From Polyporus tsugae (Eukaryota; Basidiomycota; Agaricomycetes; Polyporales; Polyporaceae), in assembly GCA_024305745.1 (NCBI GenBank), contig JAHRBS010000004.1:4402001-4466000 (forward strand): 64,000 nucleotides of DNA, read 5' to 3'. The position numbers and the translations under genes were made by a program. Of the stretch, positions 1 to 10,719 are shown piece by piece (positions within the stretch are counted from its first letter, which is position 1; each line of letters begins with the position of its first letter). The notes under the pieces are model-generated. The model did no database searches and had not been told where the DNA came from. It saw only the letters and a program-made list of their open reading frames with translations.

Positions 1-1290
1 CGGGACGGGTGCGGGAGCGGGGGGGAGGGGCTGCGGTCTCGCGGCTCGCAGGGTCCAAGGGTCCGCTGTGGCTTGGGGGACGCGTGGCACGCGCAGGGAG
101 TGGCGCCAGAGGTTATGGATGTGAGAATATTGCGATAACCTGAAACGCAGGGTGTAGATCTCCCTGACCGTCGCGCGTTTGGTCGTCAGATCGCGAGCTG
201 CGACAATTGACTGTTCAATGTTGGGATTGAATACAGTATATTGAACGTGGAATGAATGGGATGTCGCGGCGCGCCGCAGGATCCGCCGCGGTCGTGCTCG
301 GCAATGTAGGGACGCTTACGCGCGGCGGGCGTGACCGTCACTGGCGTTGCGGGACAACGCGGCGGCGGGTAAGTATGTCTGAGGATTCGGAACTCCGAGG
401 TCCGAACCGCGTCGACGCCGGGGGAGGGCTGTGGGGGACACAATTGACGTGGTCGACGAACAAGATGGAGATGCAAAATCATCGACGCTTTTGGAAGCAG
501 CGAGTCAGGAGGGTTAACTGTTCCGGGAGTGGTGGGAAATTGGAAGCGCAGAGGTGAGGCGAGGAGGCGGGTGATTCAGTGTTATTGTTGTGTCTGCCTT
601 GTCGCGACGGATCGAAGGGCAGCATGGGCGGGGCGCGCGCTGCGTAATGTTTTTGTTCGCCCCATCGAGAGCGTATCTGGGAGGAGCATTCGTTTTCCAC
701 GTCTGATCGGATCTCCTCCCACCCGCAGGGACGCGGACCGCTTTGCGCGGACGTGCTTTTTGTTCAATCTTACTTTTTGGGGAGCCGTGACATGACGTTC
801 CGGCGAGGCGGCGGATGGTGTAGACATGGCGTCCGGAATGGACTGGGGGTGAGAGGCGGAGGGAAGAGCACACAGGAATCCACAAGCTAGTATGGTGCAT
901 GCATGGACAGGATGGTGCTGAGTCGCAAGCTGCACTGGACTGGAACGGAGGCAAATAAGTAAGTAATATTTTAGGCTTTGCAGGGGCGTCCGGTCCCTGC
1001 CGGGCCAGGTATCCAGATTGGGCAGGTCGGATAATGAGCAAGATCCGCATCGTCGATTGGCTGAATGGAGGCCGAGGAGACGCCCGGCTGGCGTGGGCGC
1101 GCAGGGCTCGGGCTCAGAGGCGTCTCTCGCTCTCCTCCTTGCCTCCTCACAATATAAATCCCATGTGTCTCCCTTATATATACCCGTCCCCTCTCTTCAC
1201 GACTTTTACGACCCATCCCCGTGCCCGTCCCCGACATCCGTGTATCCCCCGCAGTCCTTCCCTGTCGCCCTCACAGGTCTGCTAGCAACT
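1..1290. other. Intergenic/upstream stretch without a supported gene
   Basis: No reading frame here has fungal coding character or splice structure; the open frames on both strands overlap one another and are short. The first 60 bases are a G-rich run. The last 150 bases contain a TATA-like box and pyrimidine-rich runs that fit the promoter and 5' leader of the F-box gene that follows. Confidence 0.6.
1153..1158 (+). promoter_or_regulatory. TATA-like box upstream of the F-box gene
   Basis: The hexamer TATAAA lies 133 bases before the proposed ATG at 1291, followed by a CT-rich tract (about 1165-1290) like the transcription start regions of many basidiomycete genes. The assignment is inference from position and sequence only. 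Confidence 0.35.
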
Positions 1291-2843
1291 ATGGGTTACC
1301 TGGGATTCATCTGGCCCTTCATTTCGGTACGTCCTCCTCATCTCCTCTGGCCCGTCGGAGCGAGGGCCCACATGAGTGGTGGATGGATTAGTGCACTTGT
1401 CTGGCTCTCATACCGTGTCAGTCTTTCCATTCATCTTGTGTGCTGACACGCACGCGTCCTCTTCCCAGGTCACCACCAAGCACGATGTCCAGGTCGACCT
1501 CACGACCATTTACGCCCCCAAGAAGCCTGTCTCCCGTCCCCCTAAGCCTCCATCTCTCCCCGTCCCCATTGAGATCGTCATGACCATCCTCGAGGCCGCC
1601 TATGACGACCAGGAAGTCCCGCAGTACAACGCCCTTCTCAAGAACGCCGCGCTCGTGTGCAAGGACTGGTCCACCGTTGCCCAGAAGCTCCTCTTCCGTA
1701 ACGTCACCCTTTCCACTCAAACCGCATACATCGCGTTCCAGCACGCCGTCGATCCCGCGACCCCCCGCGGTTCCATGCTCAGTGACGCTGTAGTCCGGAT
1801 GAAGGTCGTCCTCGACCAGAACCAGCCCTACCGCCTTTCCCACAGGTCGTTCGCACGCGCCGTCTCGCTCTGCCCCAACCTCTACGAGCTGAGCGTCGCG
1901 CTTTACGGCGAAGGTGTCCCCGGTCTCGATATTATCGGCGCTCCGGACGAGTCACGCATGAAGCGCTCTGCTCCCTCCTTCGACGAGACGACCCTCGCAA
2001 TCCTTCAGGCTGGACCCCAGATCTCAGCGCTTCAGTTCAGCAACTGGGCCGACAACAGCGATTCGCTCCTCCAGCTTCTCGAAGTCTGGCCGTCTCTGAC
2101 TTCGCTCGACATCAGTGGTACCACCCCTCGCCTGCCGAGCGAAACCTTGGCTCCCCTCCCGTGCGCGCTTCGGGAGCTCCGCACCAACTTCCAGGTCTCT
2201 CCTTCGGTCGAGTTCATGCAGTGGCTCCTGCACAACTCTACGGAGTCCCTCCGCGTGCTCGATCTCGCGCGCGAGCCGGCGCCAGATATGCTCGAATATT
2301 TGGTCTCGGAGCACGGGGCCGCGCTCGAGTCCTTGGCCCTCCCCGCATGTGGGACACACGAGGGGGCTGCGGCGGTCCTGCAGTGCACCGAGTTGCGGGA
2401 ACTGAGGATCGAGAGTGCCTGGGCGGCTCCGATGCTCTACAAGAATCTGCCTCATGGCCTGCAGCACCTTGCGCTCGGCGTTGATGCGGACACCCCGCTT
2501 CAGCCGGTTATCCAGGCGATCAGGAAGAGCGACGACCTCCGGGTTGTGACGATCCAGATCTGGCACGGCGGAGAACGGCATCCCCAACTCCCCAACCTCA
2601 GGATTGCGTGCGCTGTCAAAGGCGTCGAGCTTAGGCAAGCGAATGACATTCCGGCGTTCCGCCTCATGACTGTACGTACAACACTTTGCTTCGGTCTTGG
2701 TCGTAAGCGCATCGCTGACCGAACACGTTGTCTGATTACAGCGTGGCGACCCTGTCCCGTCAGCGTCGTATCCCCGCACGCGGTCATTCGACAACATCCT
2801 TTACATGGCCTCACGCGCTATGATGAAAACCCCCACGAACTGA
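1291..2843 (+). CDS. F-box / leucine-rich-repeat-like protein
   Basis: Three exons (1291-1326, 1469-2671, 2742-2843) give 446 residues. The first exon is only 12 codons and ends at a GTACGT donor; the second intron also starts GTACGT, and both junctions are phase 0. An F-box-like segment begins near residue 41 with PVPIEIVMTILEAAYD, followed by an LVCKDW motif typical of basidiomycete F-box proteins. The rest is a regular leucine-rich pattern (LDISGTTPRLPSETLAPLP and similar) suggesting LRR-like repeats for target recognition. By family knowledge such proteins are substrate adaptors of SCF ubiquitin ligases that bind Skp1 through the F-box. The target is unknown. Agaricomycetes carry hundreds of these genes, so no symbol is given. 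The start was chosen because the downstream frame lacks a better in-frame ATG before the F-box. Confidence 0.8.
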
Positions 2844-5800
2844 CATCTGAGCACGCATTTAGGATATTCTGCTTATTTCACGCGCGCCCGGCGCGCCTAA
2901 TCTTGTCTCGTCACACGTCTCGCCGATTGTACAACGTTGTGCCCGAAGCGGACATTCCTCATCCATCCATCCTCATCGCACTGTGCTCTATCTGTATCCA
3001 TCGCACACGACGCTTTCCAGAAAAATCACGACCAACTCACGACCTTCACTTTCGTGCTGCATCCCCCCTTTGTGCTTGGATTTACACCTTAATCTATTCC
3101 ATGCATATATCTTGTTTAGGTTGCTGTTTCCTCCCGTCCGTCCGCGTTCCGTCACCGTCAGACGCACATCGCACCGCATCTCATCGACTCCACCCGACTC
3201 GTCTCGGAACGCACATCATCATAATCATTCCTCATTGACAAGAAACCCGCAGAACGCTTCCTATTTATTCCTACTCTCGACATCAGAACGTCCTAATAGA
3301 ACATCACACATCCCCACAACGCCTCCCTCCCTTCGATTCTCGGCCTCCTCCTCCCGCCTTCCTCGTCACGCGCCCGCTCTCGCGCTCGCCGCTGCTCTCC
3401 TCGCCTTCTATTCGCTCTCCGTAATCGTCCCCGCCGCTCCCACCGTGGCCGTCCCTCGTCAGGAGCCGCCGTCGTGGACGTCCCGTATCATAACCCCGCT
3501 CTCGCACGGACGCCGTATGCGCGGACGGGTCCGACGTCCGCACGTTCCTCGAATTCGGAATTCTACGCACCGCACCCTGCGTCGCACGGCGCGTAATGTT
3601 TGTCCTACTATTTCCTACCCGGTGAGGAGACGGCGTCCCCGGGTCCTAATCGCCGTCGTGGTCCGTGGAGGAGCGGGGGAGCCGTCGCCAGGGTGGGGTT
3701 ATCGGGCGGGGCATGCGTAGGTATCGTGTCGTGTGGGTAGGGGATGGTGGGAAGGAAAGAGGTCCGGAGGAGGTGAAGAGAAGTCGCTCGTTTACCAGGT
3801 GTTGCGGTGCGCAACGGCGCACCAGCTCTCAGGCCGCTCGTTCACGTCGCTCGTTACTTGCCGCTGTACGTGATAGGTTTCAGTACGCCGCGCAGCTGCG
3901 TACATGTATAGCTACTGCGTAGTTGTCGTGGTTCAGTGAATGGTCATCGCACCGCGCGCGTTTTCGCCGTTATTGTCCTTCTGTCGGTGTCTTGCTGTTT
4001 GCAACTTGAATTCTCCCTAGGTCCCTACAGGCCGCCAATCGTGTGCGCGCGGTATATATGCAGTAAACGGGGGCAGCTTCGACAGAGGACTTAGGGTTGG
4101 AATCGACGCCGACGTACGGGTTCGTCACGGTGTGGCGGCGTTCCAGAGCTCGTCCGGTTACGGCATGCGAAGCATCGCGACCTTCTGCCAGGACTTCTTG
4201 AGGATCGATGCGCGAAGAAAGGGCCTCAGGATGGGCAGCTTCTGGCGGACCCGCCGCGCACTGGGATCTCGGGCGATGTAGACATATTCTTGTGCCTCGA
4301 CAAGACGGGCCTTCGACACTCCGCCGGGCCGTTCGCGTTCGCGTTCGTTCTTTCGGAGTCAATAAGGACGGAGCTCGTATTACTGAGCATCTCAGCGAGT
4401 CGAGTCTCGACGAAGTGCGCAGGCAAAAAGTCGAAGCTTGTAAAGTTAAGGCACACAATTGCGACCGCGCCGTGTACATGTGGCTCGGAGTCCATATGCG
4501 GTCCCGCCAGAGTCAGAGCCTCGCCACGGCGAACTACTCACAAGTTGCCTTTTCCGCGCCGGCCTGAGACTTTACTTACTGCCAAGGCTGTGCGGGCGTA
4601 CGGCAGCGGCGCTTACGCTTCTTCATCTCTCTCGCGATGTGACGGCGGCAGTCGCGAAGCTCGTTCATTATTGTCTGGCCATGCGCGCGTGAACACTCGG
4701 AAGAGCTGGTGGCTGGTGACCGTGCTGCGATGCCGTCATCGCGTCATCCCTCGCTCTCTCTGGAATACGCTCGTGTGTGCGCCGTTGTCCGAGTAACCGT
4801 CTGCGGGAGTGGTGCTTCCTCCGATGGACCGGCGGCGCGGGCTCTCTCTCCCAAGCAACTCTCAACTCTCAAGGCGCCGCGGGCTCTCAGCCTCTGCATT
4901 ACGCCGTCAGAACTCACAGGGATGCTGGAACCGCCTCGCAGCCTTCCTTGGAGTGTCACACCTGGGAGTCGGAAGCTCGAGTGGGAGAGTGGGGGCGACG
5001 ACGAACGTGATACGGTACGCATGCGTCGCGGTTTCCCAGTCGCTCTGACGCCGTTTCTTGAATGTCGCGCTCACCGCCGAATCTTTCGTTAGGGTGTTCG
5101 GCACAGTCTCCCTCGAGCGGTGGGCGATATCCCGGAACGAAGGAGCTGCGAGGGGCTGCCGCTGATTGCAGGCTGAGCCCTGAGGTCTGACAGACCTTGA
5201 GACTTGGGTAGTGCGAAGGCTGGGAACCCGGAGTGAGTCCTTACGTTCGTACGTCGTGACTCGTGACTTCGACTGGGGACACTGGCATCCCGCGTCGGCC
5301 GGCTTGGCCGCCTCTTCTGATTCCGGACGAAGGAGGCACATTGGGCTCCGAACAGAACAGAATTCGAACGCGCCGCGTCGCCTTCCGGACTTCCCCTTCG
5401 TTTTTCTGTGCACCGCGAGTTTCGAAGGCGACTGGAGCTTGTCGGACGGCCGAGCGTAATAGCGCCCCCTTCCCCCCCCCTCGCGATCGGACGGGTGCGC
5501 GCGCAGATCCGGCACGGCCGTGCATCGTCATCGTCATCGTGAGCAGGATTGGCACTGGCATCCATCATTTGCGCAGATCCCACTAACGTTGCTTCCTGGA
5601 CGCTCTCCGCCGGCGGTGACGCCGCGACAGCCCCGATGGACGGATGCTGTGGTCGCACATTCACGCCTCCGAGTCCCAGGCTCTATGGCGGCAGCATCGT
5701 ACGGCCGAGACGACACCCTCGAAACAAGCTCGGACCCCTTCCGAGAACGAGAACTCATAGCCCGAACGCGCTTCGGGCGGTCCGATAGGCTCAGATCGGA

Positions 5801-6754
5801 AGCCCGAAGAATGCGAATGTACAAGGACGCAAAGAAGTGCTAGTGTGCAGTGCGGCCGCGTGCGTGGATCTGTACCGCGCAGGGCTGCAGCGTGAGGCGT
5901 GCTTCCTGCATCTTCACGGAAGGCGTGTTATCCGGCCATTTCATGGCACGTGTGTTTCATGGGTGGATAGCTTTTTGGATTAGGATGGACAGGTACGGAC
6001 GTCGGCGAAGGCGGAAATCTGTCGTGTATGCTTGCGCTGACGGCTTGGCTGTGCTTAGGATCATACAGGACATCACTCAGGCTGGGACCTGAACGTACAC
6101 AGCGTTACCGCTGGCGTCGACTGCCCAGTTGCATTGGATCTGTATGATAATTGACGAACATGTTGGGGTTTGGATCGGGTTGCTAGTGAGTGTACCGCTC
6201 TCGCATTGGCGCTAACTCATGATACGTCGGCCATGGGATTGTGGATATCATCTTAATAGCGCCGCGACTTCGAGATGTTCCCAGGACGCAGAGTTTCCGG
6301 TCTCTGTGGCGACACGCGCTATAGTTGGCTCGGGCTCCTATCGTACCGGCAATTGGAGACTCAAGCCAATTGTACGTCGGTGAGCTCTCATCATGCGCAC
6401 ATACTTAATCGGCGAAATTTCAGTCTCATGCCCTATGTGCAGCCGAACCGTTAACTGGAATCGTACAATGGCTACATAGGCTAACCCGTCTACTGCGGTC
6501 TGTCCTATGAATGGTGACGCTTAAGCTATCTTTGCCTGCATCGCCATGGTCCCCTAATGCCTGCGCTGGCAATGCCGTACATGCCGCCGTGAACAGAGAC
6601 CGGGAACAATACAGCGCTCTAAAGGCTGTTTTGGCCAAACATACTCCACCCCCCTCTCCCTCTTACCGGACGTCTTACTGTCTCTTTTCTGTCCCTTTCC
6701 TCACTTCTTTTTCGTCGGACAGCCTGGTGCTGATTTTTCACTGGTGGTTTCATC
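2844..6754. other. Long gene-poor GC-rich region
   Basis: I find no convincing gene in this 3.9 kb. About 3000-3600 is very pyrimidine-rich on the plus strand and may include the 3' UTR of the F-box gene. From 3800 to 5850 all six frames stay open for long stretches because of high GC, which makes spurious frames. One minus-strand stretch (about 4160-4330) reads as a plausible C-terminus with basic and hydrophobic residues and a stop, but it has no recognisable family and no supporting splice structure; it could be a relic. 6100-6500 is AT-richer and shows nothing. Confidence 0.5.
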
Positions 6755-8063
6755 ATGTACTTCAAGACAGTCGCCACTTTTGCTCTTGCTTGCCTCTCGC
6801 TCGGGGTCCACGCCGTGCCGCTGGTCAATCTGGCGAAGCGCGATGGCAGCAACGACAGTATGCTTGTCTATCCTCATATTCTCATATTGTCAGTATCACT
6901 AAGTGTGTGGGTTCTTTCCCGCAAGCCATCTCCATCCCTGGCTGTAAGTAGCCCTCGGTGTTGTCACGGCTCTGCTATCGTCTAACGTTAACGCCCGGAC
7001 TTAGTCGGGAACCTCAACGTGACGAACGCTACCGCGCTGGCCAGCATCGGCTTTCCTATCAGTGCGCCCTGTCCGTTCAAGTGCAATTGCCTCCCTCATG
7101 ACCATGCGTGTCGTCGCAGACCCCACACAGACCATAGGACAGACCATCAACCCAACAGCGGCCATTTCGTTCCTCCAGGCGAGCTCTTCCGCCGTCGTAT
7201 CGATCGGTACGTCCTAGCCGCCCTATATCCCTTCCTACCCGGATGCTAACGCCTCGTGCAGTCGGGACTGGTACCGTCCTGGACCTGGAAGGTGCGCCGC
7301 TTTCGGTATCACACTGATCCTTCAGGCCTTGCTGACTCACTCCGCGCCAACCCAGCGGCGATGGTCCTCGCCGAGGCGACCGCCGCGGTCGGCTCGAACA
7401 CACAGCAGCTCTCCGTGTACGTCCAAGGTATATACTGTACCTCCACCCTGCCCCTCGTCTCGGGCTCTAGCACAATCACTGACATCTAACACTGGGGAGA
7501 AATCAACTTTTCTACGTCATGGAAAGTCGATGGATGGCCTTCTGAATTGGACCCTTTCCATCAAAATTTCACCGTAACGGAAAGGTTTTGGAAAGGCGCC
7601 AATCTAGAGCCCGGAAAGGCTCATGGGCCTATTGTGCCCGAGGAAAGGCGCTTTTGCAAAGACTTTCCGTTGCGGTGAAAGATCTAGGAAATGTTCATCA
7701 TTTCCATAGGCTTTCCTCGCTGCAGAAAAGTTCATTTCTTCGCAGTGTAACACACGCGTCACAGAGTCGAACGCGGTCCCACGGGTGGTGGTGTCCTCAA
7801 TTGGGGGATCTGCGATCACGGTCGCAACCGGGACGGCCTCGGGCGCATTCCAGACCACCTTTGCGGGCGTTGCGTTCACGGCCGCTCCGAAGGTCAAGTG
7901 AGTGCCTCGTTGTTCTGTGTGTCGCTGCGTCTGGGTTTGATTGATTTGATCCGTGTTATGCAGCCGTGCGGGTCCGGGCCGCGCGGTGCCTGGGGCCCTG
8001 CTAGGAGGGATCGCGGCGGTAGTGGGGGGCGTCATTACCGGGGCTCTTGGAGTCGTTCTTTAG
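6755..8063 (+). CDS. Small secreted, GPI-anchor-like protein of unknown function
   Basis: Seven exons (6755-6857, 7005-7061, 7120-7206, 7262-7291, 7326-7427, 7765-7897, 7964-8063) join in frame to 203 residues. The N-terminus is a classical signal peptide (MYFKTVATFALACLSLGVHA) followed by a Lys-Arg Kex2-type site at about residues 28-29. The middle is rich in Ala, Ser, Thr and Val and contains one N-glycosylation-like NVT and one NAT. The C-terminus is a small-residue patch followed by a 20-odd residue Gly/Val/Ile/Ala hydrophobic tail ending at the stop, the usual layout of a GPI-attachment signal. It is therefore inferred to sit on the cell surface or wall. No family is recognised. The fifth intron (7428-7764) is abnormally long at 337 bases because it holds a hairpin element. 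Confidence 0.7.
7515..7725. repeat. Imperfect hairpin element inside an intron (MITE-like)
   Basis: Two inverted arms, 7569-7584 (TCACCGTAACGGAAAG) and 7663-7678 (CTTTCCGTTGCGGTGA), pair with one mismatch. The pairing continues inward with about 16 of 20 matches, and weaker complementarity extends outward to roughly 7515 and 7725. The motif GGAAAGG recurs several times. The element lies wholly in an intron, which it lengthens to 337 bases against about 55 for its neighbours. A non-autonomous DNA element is the likeliest explanation, but no target-site duplication was defined. Confidence 0.5.
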
Positions 8064-10719
8064 GAGGAGGTCGTGCATACTATGAACTATACCCGAATCG
8101 AGACACGGGAAGTGCCAGTAAGGCGTTCCGGAGGTATTAAGTACCTCGCCAAAGATATGCGGTAGTTATGGATACATTGAACTGTAATCACACAGGGTGG
8201 CTTCACGCTTAACGAAGTCTATGGGGACCCTAATGAGTAGTCGGGGCGCCTATATTAGGGAGTTGAGTAGCGATCAGATCTCGGCCGCATGAGTCCTTTT
8301 CGGGCTCGGTTGCCTCTTGTACTGCGGTGACGTTCACTGTTCAGCAGATATCGCTGCGGCAGGGTCCGCGCTCGTCACATCAACCCTTTGTTCATGCTGC
8401 CTTCCAAACTCCGGCCCGACTATCAACACACGAGGCACTTTGGAGCTCATGCGCCGGCGATATCATGACATCTGTCGGTTGTCTTCTCCGACCGAATGTT
8501 GCGCAGCTGAACGGATGGCTATTTCGGGCTTGGTTGGGGAGCGAGGTGAGTCCTTGAACTTCGCGATTGGCTCTACGTATACGCTTTGTCCCCTCTTCTA
8601 CCACCCTCCATGAGGAGTCAAGAGAAGACGCGGCCTCGCGGCTGGAACCCGCCCAGACATGCATGAACGCTTGCCCCGCTGAGGCTGTCCGTCGGACGGC
8701 CAAACTCCACCGGAGGGATTGACGGGTACAGATGTGGCTGGGGCCAAGCTCAGTGGCGAGTCACTTGATGGTGGTGCGTGCTCTCGATTCTCGACCACCG
8801 TGCGGGGCCTGCCTGCCTGCAGGTCTCGTAACCCCCGCCTCGCTTGCTTTGTACTCATGAGCTCCCACAGGTATCCGGTTCCTGGCGTGCTCTCGCATCG
8901 ATCCACTCTTCGGACGCGAGGTGCGAACGCGACCTGGCCACGAAGGTGCTCATTATGTGGACAGAGTTCCGCTTTCGTGTACCCGTGCGCAGCAGTGACG
9001 GTATGTACCGCTCCCGCAGTGTGCTACGTAAAACGCGGGTCATGGCCACACCACATGTCCGATACTTCGAGTTCTCGCCTCCAAAGCCGGCCGTCCGCAG
9101 ACTCCAAATTGGCCCCATCCCGCTGTACATGCATGTGAGACGAGCACTGACGAGCGCCGCGCTGCCTCCGCGATTCCTTCGTTTCTTTCATTTCACCGCG
9201 ACGGGCCAGTTCGCCGTCGCCGCTTGTCTTCCATTCTCCGCGCCCTCTCCGAGCCCCGCGACGCTCCGTACTATGTAGCGTTGGGTTCGGACTTCAAGCT
9301 TCCGCCGTTGTCTTTTCGAGTTCCGCATGTTGAAGAACTAATAAGTTAAGCTTAATAGACGGATCCGAGCTGCAGATCGACTCGCGTCCAGCCTCCGGAC
9401 TTGATCTCGTCCGAGAATCGCAGCCGTATATGCCGTACGTATACGCAAATTTCCTGGCTGGCCGAAATGAGGCTATGTACCGGCATCTCCAAGTGATGTG
9501 GATTGCTCGACTCTGAATCTCTCGCACGCGGCACGTCGGATAGCTGTCGGATACGAGTGTTATTTGACTTGGAGTGAGACGCTTTAGTGGATCCAGTACC
9601 CGCTATTTGTGCGTTTGGCTAGTTTTGAAATCCTCCTCCACGCTATTCATGGGTTCTAGCATCCATATCCGGATGAAGCAGAATGGGAGGATCATTTTGA
9701 ATTACGAATTGGAGCCTCTCGATGTGGTCTATGATACGATCCAGCCTAGCTAGTACTGCCGCCTTTGACTGCTGCTTTCATGCCCCCTGGACAGGGAGGC
9801 AGCGATTGGAACAGTAGCTTTCTACGGGTTATACATGCACGTTGCTACTTCAAGTTTCTCTCTCAGTGATATATGTTTTCAAGTCTGCTGTGGCCGTCCT
9901 CCTGACAACATTCGCGCACGATGTCCAATTTGAAGTTCCACGTGAAATGCCACACGTCCGGAGCATGGACGGTTTAGGCGCACCGCCACCCCGAAAAAGG
10001 CAAAGACCGGCAGGAGCTTCTTTCGCCGCTCGGCGGCCAACAGCTGCCGACCTGCACACATGCCACATTTGTGGGCACTCGGTCGACCATTTGGTCTTCA
10101 ACACGCCCCCATCTCTGCTTTGGTACGCATGTATGGCTTGATAAAGATGAATCAGTTGCGAAGACTGACGGTCTGTCGTCGACTTTATATTTTCATTTTA
10201 GGGTCGTCAAAGCTTTGGGTTAGACTCAAGTACATAGCGTCGTCTCACATCGATGATATGTTAGCGATAGAATGGTGGGCATCGAACATGTGCCGATGGC
10301 AACGTTTGATGCTCAGCCACTTTTCCACACACCCATCTGAGGACAACGCATGGAGTGCCGTGGATGGCCGAGTCGTCGTTGATCTCGACTTTCGAGTGAT
10401 ATCTGTGCCGATGTCGTGCCGATGCGGTCTCCCCTTGCAGTCGAGAGAAAATGTCCACGATCCCGCTGGTGAGCCCATCACGTCACGGGTGAACGTTTGA
10501 ACATCCAGAGCAGGCTTTGCCTGCCCTCAGCCACGAGATTTGAACTCCCAAGTCACAGACAGCGTGCAGTGTACACATTGTATCGCTCCGGGAGGTGTAC
10601 GGTCTTTGCTGTGTGCCCTCCGTCCTTGGCTTCTGTATCGCCCCTCCAGGTTTCAGGCACAAGTACGACTAGCGGGCGGCAAAAGCTCGACGCCACACCG
10701 TGCACGCTGTCCACCCGCC
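8064..10719. other. Intergenic region without a supported gene
   Basis: No spliced gene could be built. Two open stretches were considered: 8844-9278 on the plus strand (basic, 144 codons, no family) and 9842-10141 on the plus strand (99 codons with a CxxC...H motif). Neither has convincing start context, introns or homology that I recognise, and both could be relics or chance frames. 8140-8330 and 9540-9840 are AT-richer and featureless. Confidence 0.5.

Noticed and set aside
2024..2797. Minus-strand open frame opposite the first F-box gene
   Set aside because: Antisense shadow of the leucine-rich region; no motif, start context or introns.
8844..9278. Plus-strand open frame of 144 codons
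   Set aside because: No family, no introns, weak start context and GC-driven openness. It is kept only as a remark in the intergenic entry.
10540..10560. T-loop-like sequence (minus strand GGAGTTCAAATCTC)
   Set aside because: No matching acceptor, D-arm or anticodon stem at the required distances, so it is not a tRNA.
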